The notes under the pieces were generated by a model that searched no databases, had not been told where the DNA came from, and worked only from the letters and a program-made list of their open reading frames with translations. From Alphaproteobacteria bacterium (lineage in GTDB: Bacteria; Pseudomonadota; Alphaproteobacteria; Rhizobiales; JAJFHC01): DNA of 39,561 bases. Positions 32,909 to 39,561 of this stretch are shown in pieces. The position numbers were made by a program, and so were the translations under genes. Position 1 is the stretch's first letter, and every line of letters begins with the position of its first letter. Location of the stretch: NCBI GenBank assembly GCA_021775805.1, contig JAJFHD010000001.1, forward strand, positions 1-39,561, written 5' to 3'.

Positions 32909-34213
32909 ATGTCGTCGATGACAAAGATTACCGCGCTACCACTTTCGCCGGCTGAACGGCTTAACCTGATTCCCCAAAGCGGACTTTGCATCGGATGCGG
33001 GCTTTGTCAGAGCGTGGCAGGACCGGATCGTGTTCGCGTGGTCAAGACGACACGGGGCGACGAGAGACCTGTGGTGATCGGCGATCTCGATCACGAAACA
33101 GTCGACCGGATCTATGACACCTGTCCGGGCACGCGCATTGAGGGGCTGCCGGACGACCTGGTGGACGACGACACCGCGAGCGATCCGGTCTGGGGCTCCT
33201 GGCGGCGCATGGTCAAGGCCTATGCCAGCGATGCGGAGATCCGTCATGTGGCAGCGACCGGCGGGGTCATGTCGGCGCTCGGAGTCTATCTTCTGGAATC
33301 GAAGCGGGTGGATTTCATCCTGCACGCCCGGGCATCCGAGGCGAATCCGACGTTTGGAGAACGGCATCTGAGCTTTGACAGGGCGGGCGTGATCGAGGGC
33401 GCCGGGTCCCGTTATGGCCCCACGGCGCCGCTGCTCGACTTCCGGGAAATTCTCGACCGCGGCCAGCCGTTCGCCTTTTTTGGCAAACCCTGCGACGTGA
33501 CCGCGGTGCGCAACTACGCGCGCCATGATCCTCGAACCAACGCGTTATGCCGCTACACGATCGTTCCCGTGTGCGGTGGCTACATGCCGACGCAGGACAT
33601 GCGAAATTTTCTTCAGGCGCGAAACATAGATTTTGACGACCTGACCGCGTTTCGCTATCGCGGGTTCGGTTGTCCCGGTGTTCATCGGATGGAAATGAAA
33701 GACGGGAAAGTTCACGAGATCGACTACCATGATTTCTGGGGCGGTGACGAAAGCACGTGGAGCATGCCGTTTCGCTGCAAGATCTGCCCGGATGCCATCG
33801 GTGAAGCAGCCGATATTGCGGCGTCCGATACCTGGCCCGGAGGCGGACCGACCCTGGAAGGGCAAAAGACCGACCTGGGCACCAATGGCGTCATCGCCCG
33901 CACCAAGGCGGGAGAGGCGTTGTTGGCGGATGCGATTCGCGACGGGGTGTTGACAGCCGATGGTAGTATCGGACCAGACGAGATGACCGATTACCAACCG
34001 CATCAGGTCAGCAAAAAAAGAGCGGTCTGGGCGCGGTTGGCCGGACTGAAGGCTGCCGGACAACTGACACCCGACGTCGAGCGTCTTCGGATCAGGGAAC
34101 TGGCTCTGGACGCTGGTTATGAAGCGAATCTTCGGGAAGCGAGGGGGAGCCGTGTCCGGGCCCACGCCGGCAAAGCCAGCGAGCCTGTGCCGGAGCCTCA
34201 TGAGCCACTGTGA
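32909..34213 (+). CDS. FrhB-type (F420 hydrogenase/dehydrogenase beta subunit family) iron-sulfur flavoprotein
   Basis: A 434-residue protein. The N-terminus has a CxxCxxC ferredoxin-like motif (Cys27, Cys30, Cys33) with a later Cys72-Pro as possible fourth ligand. SRYGPTAPL and FFGKPCDVTAVR are the conserved segments of the FrhB/FdhB N- and C-domains, and CKIC (Cys290, Cys293), followed by ADIAASDTW, is the second iron-sulfur motif. In archaea FrhB binds FAD and passes electrons to coenzyme F420. In bacteria without F420, relatives include chlorophyll-linked reductases and polysaccharide pyruvyl-type partners. No F420 biosynthesis gene is in the window, so the electron acceptor is open. An alternative ATG lies at 32918. 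Confidence 0.85.
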   Translation: MSSMTKITALPLSPAERLNLIPQSGLCIGCGLCQSVAGPDRVRVVKTTRGDERPVVIGDLDHETVDRIYDTCPGTRIEGLPDDLVDDDTASDPVWGSWRRMVKAYASDAEIRHVAATGGVMSALGVYLLESKRVDFILHARASEANPTFGERHLSFDRAGVIEGAGSRYGPTAPLLDFREILDRGQPFAFFGKPCDVTAVRNYARHDPRTNALCRYTIVPVCGGYMPTQDMRNFLQARNIDFDDLTAFRYRGFGCPGVHRMEMKDGKVHEIDYHDFWGGDESTWSMPFRCKICPDAIGEAADIAASDTWPGGGPTLEGQKTDLGTNGVIARTKAGEALLADAIRDGVLTADGSIGPDEMTDYQPHQVSKKRAVWARLAGLKAAGQLTPDVERLRIRELALDAGYEANLREARGSRVRAHAGKASEPVPEPHEPL

Positions 34214-34272
34214 TGTGTGTGCCTGCCAGGAAGGTTTGAATTCGATTTTCGTTGTGGCGGCTGGCAGATACC

Positions 34273-34278
34273 TATAAT
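34273..34278 (+). promoter_or_regulatory. Consensus -10 TATAAT upstream of the HyuA-like gene
   Basis: A perfect TATAAT stands 62 bp before the HyuA-like start; a TTGTGG (34252-34257) with a short 15-bp spacer is a possible -35. It indicates that the HyuA-like gene has its own promoter even though the FrhB-like gene lies only 127 bp upstream. Confidence 0.45.
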
Positions 34279-34299
34279 GGTGCGCGCGCAATCCAGATC

Positions 34300-34318
34300 G
34301 ATCAGGGTAAACCTGATC
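34300..34318. promoter_or_regulatory. 7-bp inverted repeat in the HyuA-like leader
   Basis: GATCAGG (34300-34306) and CCTGATC (34312-34318) form a perfect inverted repeat around GTAAA. It lies between the TATAAT box and the ribosome-binding site, so it could be an operator near the transcription start or a leader hairpin. Confidence 0.45.
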
Positions 34319-34340
34319 CAGTGCGGGAGGATCGGGCGAA

Positions 34341-36338
34341 ATGCCGGTTTTGCTGGGGATAGACACAGGCGGGACCTATACCGACGCAGTACTGTTCGAT
34401 GAGGACAAAGGGGTCGTGGCCGACGCAAAGGCCCTGACCACCCGTCACGATCTGTCGATCGGGATTGGCGGTGCGGTCGATGCCGTGCTTGGGCAATCGG
34501 GGGTCTCCGGTTCTGATATCGCACTGGTTTCGCTTTCAACCACGTTGGCCACCAATGCCCTGGTCGAAGGTCAGGGCGGTCGTGTCTGCCTCGTGCTGGT
34601 GGGGTTCGACGAGACCGCACTGTCGCGTGCCGGTCTCGCCGAAGCACTCAAGGACGATCCCTATGTGCTGGTCGCCGGCGGCCACGATGCTCACGGCAAT
34701 CCGCGTGCCATGTTCGATGAAGTAGGGTTTGCACAACAACTCGACGCTGTGAAAGACCAGGTTTCCGGTTTTGCCGTGGCCGGTCAGTTTGCCGTCAGAA
34801 ACCCCGCTCATGAAATTGCCGCACGCAACATGATCATCGAACGCACGGGCCTGCCGGTCACCTGCAGCCACGAACTTTCGTCGAAACTCGACGGCCCGAG
34901 ACGGGCGCTGACGTGTGTTCTCAATGCCCGCCTGATCAGCCTGATCCATCATCTGATTGAGGCCGCGGAATCCCTGTTTGCCGCGAGGGAAATCAGTGCG
35001 CCGGTCATGGTGGTGCGCGGCGACGGCGCCTTGATATCTGCCGATGTCGCAAAACTCAAGCCGATCGAGACCATCCTGTCCGGCCCGGCTGCCAGTCTGG
35101 TCGGGGCGTCCTACCTGACCGGTGCACCTGATGCTCTGGTGTCTGACATCGGCGGGACAACGACGGACTATGCCGTCCTGCGCGACGGTCAGCCCCGGCT
35201 CGATCCTGACGGGGCAACGGTCGGTGGATGGCGCACAATGGTCGAGGCGGTGGCCATGCGCACGATCGGCCTGGGCGGTGACAGCGAAGTGCGCATCATG
35301 CCGAATGGCCTTTCTTTCACGCTTGAGCTTGGACCGCGCCGGATGATCCCGCTCAGCCTGTTTGCCATGGATCACCCTGCGCTGGTTCACGAGACGCTGG
35401 ACCGGCAACTCAAGGCACAACGGCGGGGCGACCACGATGGGGTGTTCGCCCTCGCCGTGATGCGCAAGAGCGCGCATCTTTCGGGCCTGTCGAAAAACGA
35501 GACGGAACTGTTTGAAGAACTCACGAGCGGCCCGGTTTCCCTGGACCGGCTTCTCCAGAACCGTTCCCAAATCAGCCCGCTCAACCGGCTTGTGGCCCGT
35601 GGTCTGGTGATGCAGTCGGGCATGACGCCCAGTGATGCAGCCCATGTCCTGGGCAAGCACAACGCCTGGGACGAGGAGGCTGCACGGAAAGGTGCTCAGC
35701 TTTTTGCCCGGCAAAAGTCGGCACTTGGAACGGCGATCGCTGCCGGTCCGCATGAGATCAGTCAATTGATTATCGACTGCCTGGTTGAAACTTCGGCGGT
35801 GACGTTGTTTGAAGCCGCCTTTGCCGAAGACGGGTTTGGAGACGCGGCGCTGGCACGCGCGGTGTTTGCTGCAGGCGAAAAAAGTCCGGCCAAGGGACTG
35901 GTCGCCCTGTCGACGTCTCTGGATGTGCCGGTTATCGGGCTGGGCGCATCCGCCCCGACCTATTATCCCGATGTTGCCGCGAGACTGGGAACCGAGGCCC
36001 TCATTCCTGGCCACGCCGGGGTCGCCAATGCCGTCGGCGCCGTGGTCGGGCGGGTCAGTGTCAGCGTGGAGGCGTCAATCTCGCAGCCCAGCGAGGGGTT
36101 GTTTCGGGTGTATTCTTCAGGGCCACCAAAGGATTTCTTGTCTATGGATGCCGCCGTCACGTTTGCCGAAGGCGCCTTGTCCGAAGACGCGCGGAACCAG
36201 GCGCGAGAGGCCGGAGCGGACGATATCGAGATCAAGCTCGACCGGATCGACAGGATGGCCACGGTCGAGGGACAGGATATGCTGGTTGAATCAAGACTGA
36301 CGGCGACGGCGGCGGGCAGACCGCGGATTGCGGCATAA
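34341..36338 (+). CDS. Hydantoinase/oxoprolinase family (HyuA-like) ASKHA protein
   Basis: A 665-residue protein close to the usual HyuA length (about 650-700). Two ATPase phosphate-binding loops of the ASKHA fold are visible: IDTGGTYTD (7-15) and DIGGTTTDY (269-277), with STTLATNAL (66-74) and LSGPAASLVG (246-255). HyuA proteins hydrolyse hydantoins or 5-oxoproline using ATP, normally with a HyuB partner, which is absent here. A stand-alone copy next to an iron-sulfur flavoprotein and a Rieske oxygenase suggests a non-classical role, perhaps ring opening of an N-methylated lactam or hydantoin (inference). Its own promoter and a leader repeat lie upstream. Confidence 0.85.
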   Translation: MPVLLGIDTGGTYTDAVLFDEDKGVVADAKALTTRHDLSIGIGGAVDAVLGQSGVSGSDIALVSLSTTLATNALVEGQGGRVCLVLVGFDETALSRAGLAEALKDDPYVLVAGGHDAHGNPRAMFDEVGFAQQLDAVKDQVSGFAVAGQFAVRNPAHEIAARNMIIERTGLPVTCSHELSSKLDGPRRALTCVLNARLISLIHHLIEAAESLFAAREISAPVMVVRGDGALISADVAKLKPIETILSGPAASLVGASYLTGAPDALVSDIGGTTTDYAVLRDGQPRLDPDGATVGGWRTMVEAVAMRTIGLGGDSEVRIMPNGLSFTLELGPRRMIPLSLFAMDHPALVHETLDRQLKAQRRGDHDGVFALAVMRKSAHLSGLSKNETELFEELTSGPVSLDRLLQNRSQISPLNRLVARGLVMQSGMTPSDAAHVLGKHNAWDEEAARKGAQLFARQKSALGTAIAAGPHEISQLIIDCLVETSAVTLFEAAFAEDGFGDAALARAVFAAGEKSPAKGLVALSTSLDVPVIGLGASAPTYYPDVAARLGTEALIPGHAGVANAVGAVVGRVSVSVEASISQPSEGLFRVYSSGPPKDFLSMDAAVTFAEGALSEDARNQAREAGADDIEIKLDRIDRMATVEGQDMLVESRLTATAAGRPRIAA

Positions 36339-36453
36339 CCAACCTTCGCCGGCCGGATGTTCCATCGCAGACGTTGACTAATTCATTGTCGGCAATTTCA
36401 TTTTGAGTCTAGAGTTCAGAGTGGCGAAACACGAATACGGGGAAGTGGACGCG

Positions 36454-37620
36454 ATGACATCTCCTCCGGACGGGGCGGCCGTGCAATCGGCCACCGAAAT
36501 CATACGAGATCTTGATGAGCAGGCCCGACGACCCCGCCTGGATGCTCGGGCGATGCCGGCATCGGTTTACTGGTCGGAGGCGTTTCACGCAGCCGAAATT
36601 CAGAAGATTTTCAGAGCCGAATGGTGCTGCGTCGGACGGGAGCAGGACCTGGCCGGGGCCGGATCGTATGTAACGTGTGAAATTGCCGGCGAGCCGGTGA
36701 TCGTGGTGCGCGACGAAGACAAGGGTATCAGGGCGCTTTCCAATATCTGCCGTCATCGCATGGCGCGCTTGCTGGAAGGCTCGGGGACGGTGAAGCGGAT
36801 CTCGTGTCCCTATCACGCCTGGGCCTATGATTTGTCTGGTGCGCTTGCGCGCGCACCGCTGATGCCCGAAGACTTCCGGACCGACGGCATCCGGTTGCCG
36901 GAATTTGCCGTCGATATCTGGAACGGTTTTGTCTATGTCAGCCTCGACCGTGACGCGGAACCGCTGACCTCCCGGTTGACCGACTTGACGGGCCGGCTGG
37001 CGAATTTTCGGATCGATGAATTCGTGCCCCTGTTCCGCGCCCGGGAAACCTGGAACAACAACTGGAAATCGCTGGTCGAGAATTTCACCGAACCCTATCA
37101 TTTTGCCATGGTGCACACGGAAACCGTGGAGCCTGCACTGCCGACCCGTTTGACCGACCACGAACAGGAGTGCGGCGAGGCCTACAACATATTTCACCAG
37201 CACCGGGTGCCCGGGTCGTCGTTCGAATATGACGGCGACGTGGTCTATGCGAACGACCAGCTGGCGGAGGCTGAACAGTTGGTGCAGCCGATCATCTGCA
37301 TTTACCCTTCCCACCTGATTGCCTTGTCGGCGGAGCGATTGTTCTGGTTGTCACTCCAGCCTGAAGGCACGGATCATGTGAACATTTTCTGGGGCGTCGA
37401 TGTGTTTCCCGGAACGATACCTGCCGGCGAGGAAGGCGAACAACGAAAGCAGGAACTGCGGGCCTCGTTCGAGAGGATCAATGAGGAAGACCGCGGTGTC
37501 GTGGAACAGATCCAGCGCAATGTGCGCTCGCCGTTTGCCGAACCGGGTCCGATCGCGCCGAAAGAGCGGTCCTTGTGGGAGTTCCAGAGGTATCTGGCCC
37601 GCCGGCTGGGTGCCGGCTAA
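36454..37620 (+). CDS. Rieske non-heme iron oxygenase, betaine/carnitine/stachydrine demethylase type
   Basis: From the ATG at 36454, preceded by GGGGAAGTGG, the product is 388 residues; an upstream TTG at 36403 is less likely. The Rieske centre is complete: Cys99-x-His101 and Cys118-x2-His121. The mononuclear site is in ENFTEPYHFAMVH with His216 and His221. Glu213, instead of Asp, stands at the inter-subunit bridging position, as in the carnitine oxygenase CntA and glycine betaine oxygenase GbcA group. These remove methyl or larger groups from quaternary amines with oxygen and electrons from a reductase. No reductase gene is adjacent. Context with MttB and dimethylglycine dehydrogenase-like genes supports a quaternary amine substrate. 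Its TAA overlaps the stop of the convergent LysR gene. Confidence 0.87.
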   Translation: MTSPPDGAAVQSATEIIRDLDEQARRPRLDARAMPASVYWSEAFHAAEIQKIFRAEWCCVGREQDLAGAGSYVTCEIAGEPVIVVRDEDKGIRALSNICRHRMARLLEGSGTVKRISCPYHAWAYDLSGALARAPLMPEDFRTDGIRLPEFAVDIWNGFVYVSLDRDAEPLTSRLTDLTGRLANFRIDEFVPLFRARETWNNNWKSLVENFTEPYHFAMVHTETVEPALPTRLTDHEQECGEAYNIFHQHRVPGSSFEYDGDVVYANDQLAEAEQLVQPIICIYPSHLIALSAERLFWLSLQPEGTDHVNIFWGVDVFPGTIPAGEEGEQRKQELRASFERINEEDRGVVEQIQRNVRSPFAEPGPIAPKERSLWEFQRYLARRLGAG

Positions 37621-38558
37621 GATCTCGCGTCATACACTGCGATGGCCTTTTTCGTCATTCTGTGGGTCAGGAAGTCGGCCAGCAGATCGAACACCAGTCG
37701 AATCCGGCCGCTGGTGTGAAGTTCCCGGTGGGTTGTCAACCAGATGGGAACGGCGAAGGGCTCCCTGTCGGGCAGGACACGCTCAATATTGGGTGTCTCT
37801 CCGGCTACTTCGTCGGACATGATGATTACGCCCAGACCGTTGCGCGCCAGTTCCCAGGCGACCACACCACTCTCCGACCCCAGTCGAAAGTTTTCCGGCG
37901 TCAGGGACAGGCCCGCCGGATTCAGAATGTCGATCATGCGGTCGTTGTTGCCGAGTCCGATGAAGTCATAATCGGACAACTCGTCAAGGGATGCCGGTCG
38001 GCCCTTTTGGTCGAGATAATCCTTCGATGCATAGAAGCTTGCGGTGGCTTCGCCGACCAATTTGGCGATCAGATCGGGTTGTTCGGGACGGACATGCCTG
38101 ATGGCGATATCGGCCTCGCGCAGCTGCAGATCGCGAATATCGTTGGCAGCCACCACGTCAATCTCCACCAGGGGTGCGCGTTGCCGCAATGTTTTCAGGG
38201 CCTGCGGCAGGATGTAGGCGGACATCACATCGGATGCGGTGATGCGTACCTGACCTTCGATCGTCTGGGACTGCCCGGACGCGGTCAGGGAAATCCGATT
38301 GGCGGCATCGTACATGCTTCGGACATGGTCCAGAAGTTCGACCCCTGACTGGGTCAGAACCAGCGACCTGCCAATCCGTTCGAACAGCACGATATCGAGG
38401 GTTTCTTCCAGGGCGGCAACCTGCCGGCCGAGGGTCGGCTGGGTGAGGCCGAGCGCTCGCGCGGCAGCGGACAGCGAGCCTTCCTCCACAGTTGCGAGGA
38501 ACGCGCGTGCCTGGTTCCAGTCGAAGGAGACAGACTGCCAGTTCATGCATTTATGCAT
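37617..38558 (-). CDS. LysR family transcriptional regulator
   Basis: A 313-residue protein with the LysR helix-turn-helix near the N-terminus (LSAAARALGLTQPTLGRQVA, about 29-48) and a standard effector domain. Start codons at 38558 and 38546 are both possible; neither has a good ribosome-binding site, and both lie inside an ATGCAT inverted repeat. It is divergent from a class I methyltransferase gene (73 bp apart) and convergent, with overlapping stops, on the Rieske oxygenase gene. It most likely controls the methyltransferase and itself. Confidence 0.9.
   Translation of the reverse strand: MHKCMNWQSVSFDWNQARAFLATVEEGSLSAAARALGLTQPTLGRQVAALEETLDIVLFERIGRSLVLTQSGVELLDHVRSMYDAANRISLTASGQSQTIEGQVRITASDVMSAYILPQALKTLRQRAPLVEIDVVAANDIRDLQLREADIAIRHVRPEQPDLIAKLVGEATASFYASKDYLDQKGRPASLDELSDYDFIGLGNNDRMIDILNPAGLSLTPENFRLGSESGVVAWELARNGLGVIIMSDEVAGETPNIERVLPDREPFAVPIWLTTHRELHTSGRIRLVFDLLADFLTHRMTKKAIAVYDARS
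38545..38558. promoter_or_regulatory. Inverted repeat ATGCAT-TT-ATGCAT at the LysR start
   Basis: Two copies of the self-complementary ATGCAT separated by two bases form a 14-bp inverted repeat that covers both candidate start codons of the LysR gene. A regulator bound here would block its own gene; this may be an autoregulatory site, or a chance feature. Confidence 0.35.
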
Positions 38559-38631
38559 ATCAGTTCAACGAAATTCGGCAATTCATATTCGTGTTACGTA
38601 TATGTATCTCTGTCGGCGAAGGAGAACACAA

Positions 38632-39270
38632 ATGCAAAACCCTGCGATATTCTGGGACAAGGCGGCGGCGAAATATTCGAAATCCCCGATCGCGGATATG
38701 GATGCCTACACCTACACCCTGGAACGGACGCGAAGCTACCTTTCGCCCAACGACACTGTGCTGGAGGTCGGCTGCGGCACGGGATCGACGGCGTTGCTGC
38801 TGGCAGGCGATGTCGGGCAGATAACCGCCAGCGACCTTTCGGGCAACATGATCAGGGTCGGATCGGACAAAGCTGCGGCCGAGGGCATTTCCAATGTGAA
38901 ATTCGTCAATGCCGACCTTTTCGACAACGCCCTTGAGAGCGGCCCCTACGATGTGGTGATGGCCTTCAACGTGCTGCATCTTCTGGAAGACGTGCCGGCG
39001 GCCGTACAGAGGATCAATGGATTGCTGAAACCGGGCGGTACGTTCATTTCCAAGACCGTCTGCACGCCAGGTGCCGGAATACCGTTCAAGCTCCGGCTCA
39101 TTTTACTCATTCTGCCGCTCATGCAATTCTTCGGAAAGGCGCCTTATGTGAATTTCATGGAGATTGCGGAGCTTGAGGAAATCATCTCGTCGGGTGGTTT
39201 CAAGATTATAGAATCGGGAAACTACCCGGCTGCCCCGCCCAGCCGCTACGTCGTCGCGCGAAAAGTCTAG
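38632..39270 (+). CDS. Class I SAM-dependent methyltransferase
   Basis: A 212-residue protein from the ATG at 38632, seven bases after GGAG. The open frame continues far upstream through the LysR gene and is not credible there. Motif I VLEVGCGTGS, an acidic ASDLSGNMI loop, the NADLFDN segment and LLKPGGTFISKT show a UbiE-like class I fold. A hydrophobic stretch (LRLILLILPLMQFFG) near residue 150 suggests a lipophilic substrate or membrane contact. The methyl acceptor is unknown. It is divergent from the LysR regulator. Confidence 0.9.
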   Translation: MQNPAIFWDKAAAKYSKSPIADMDAYTYTLERTRSYLSPNDTVLEVGCGTGSTALLLAGDVGQITASDLSGNMIRVGSDKAAAEGISNVKFVNADLFDNALESGPYDVVMAFNVLHLLEDVPAAVQRINGLLKPGGTFISKTVCTPGAGIPFKLRLILLILPLMQFFGKAPYVNFMEIAELEEIISSGGFKIIESGNYPAAPPSRYVVARKV

Positions 39271-39347
39271 GACCTCTCAGTGGCCGGGAAGGCTGATCCT
39301 CGGCGAAGCCTAGGCTGTGTACTCATTAACACGCACCATTGACCCGC

Positions 39348-39561
39348 TCAGGAGAATGACCGCTTAACCTCAAACTCAAGACGGTTTCCTGCAAGCCACG
39401 AAACGGAGAAAATGTGCCACAGCACTAAATCGCTGTCGCGATAGTAGCTGAGAGAGGGTCTTCGTTCTGCTCTCCACCGTTGCGCTTGATGCTGATTAAC
39501 GTTTGGGCGCTCCGGCGTGAAGATTGAGGCGTTTGTCTCAATCAACACGAAGGAGTTTCCC
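39348..39561 (-). CDS. Possible C-terminal end of an unknown gene entering from the right edge
   Basis: On the minus strand a frame is open from the window edge to a TGA at 39348, giving at least 70 codons. It has no recognised motif. The translated end (WHIFSVSWLAGNRLEFEVK) is protein-like but proves nothing. Whether it is real depends on sequence beyond the window. The 77 bp between it and the methyltransferase stop show only a weak 5-bp stem (AGGCT/AGCCT). Confidence 0.3.
   Translation of the reverse strand, partial: GNSFVLIETNASIFTPERPNVNQHQAQRWRAERRPSLSYYRDSDLVLWHIFSVSWLAGNRLEFEVKRSFS

Noticed and set aside
38299..38631. Longer N-terminus of the methyltransferase
   Set aside because: The upstream part of the frame is antisense to the LysR gene. 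A good ribosome-binding site and the conserved methyltransferase start support the ATG at 38632.
39271..39561. Insertion sequence or transposase fragment at the right edge
   Set aside because: No terminal inverted repeats or transposase motifs are visible; only an anonymous open frame reaches the edge.

Overview
This window looks like a chromosomal segment of a GC-rich alphaproteobacterium, probably an aerobic or marine one. The base composition is high in GC. The gene content (solo MttB-family protein, tandem dimethylglycine dehydrogenase-type flavoproteins, Rieske demethylase-like oxygenase, MlaC-like protein, several class III aminotransferases) is typical of Rhizobiales, Rhodobacterales and Rhodospirillales-like genomes. 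I cannot name the genus. No rRNA, tRNA, phage or convincing insertion sequence was seen.

Left edge (1-3603, minus strand): one uninterrupted frame of at least 1201 codons runs off the window. It encodes a TIR-NACHT-pentapeptide-WD40 protein, a bacterial NLR-like STAND NTPase of the kind linked to anti-phage defence. Its WD40 tail is built of almost identical 126-bp repeats interrupted by a 9-bp microsatellite. Because the gene has no stop inside the window it is easy to miss, and its high-GC antisense frames look like genes.

3.7-8.9 kb: a spermidine-synthase-like methyltransferase-fold protein and an isocitrate lyase/PEP mutase family enzyme. The latter is divergent from a GntR/UTRA regulator plus TauD-type dioxygenase, with a palindromic operator between them. 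A glutathione transferase and the tRNA hydroxylase TrhO follow on the other strand.

9.0-13.4 kb: a three-gene MacB/DevBCA-like ABC export operon (ATPase, FtsX-type permease, HlyD-type adaptor). 13.5-19.4 kb: an amine block with a 2,2-dialkylglycine decarboxylase-like enzyme, a PuuA-like glutamine synthetase homologue, a SpuC-like polyamine transaminase and a PuuB-like oxidase. Two copies of a TTTGTGATCACAAA-type operator sit in the divergent promoter of the last three.

19.4-29.6 kb: a candidate methylated-amine pathway. One arm (minus strand) is LysR regulator, MttB-family methyltransferase without pyrrolysine, class III aminotransferase and PHP/CehA-type hydrolase. The other arm (plus strand) is two tandem FAD/folate dimethylglycine dehydrogenase-like enzymes. 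A perfect ATTAGATTATCTAAT palindrome lies between the arms. No corrinoid protein or reactivase is encoded here, which makes the MttB homologue interesting.

29.6-39.3 kb: a BaiN/HI0933 flavoprotein translationally coupled to an enolase-superfamily protein with altered active-site positions; an isolated MlaC-like exported protein; an FrhB-type iron-sulfur flavoprotein; a stand-alone HyuA-like ASKHA protein; a Rieske oxygenase of the betaine/carnitine type; a LysR regulator; and a class I methyltransferase. The last 290 bases hold only an undefined frame that enters from the right edge.

Together, 13-38 kb reads as an accessory metabolic region for taking apart polyamines and N-methylated (betaine-like) compounds: removal of methyl groups (MttB, Rieske, folate-linked dehydrogenases), transamination (three class III enzymes), and carbon-skeleton processing. 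The NLR-like gene at the left edge is a separate, probable defence element.
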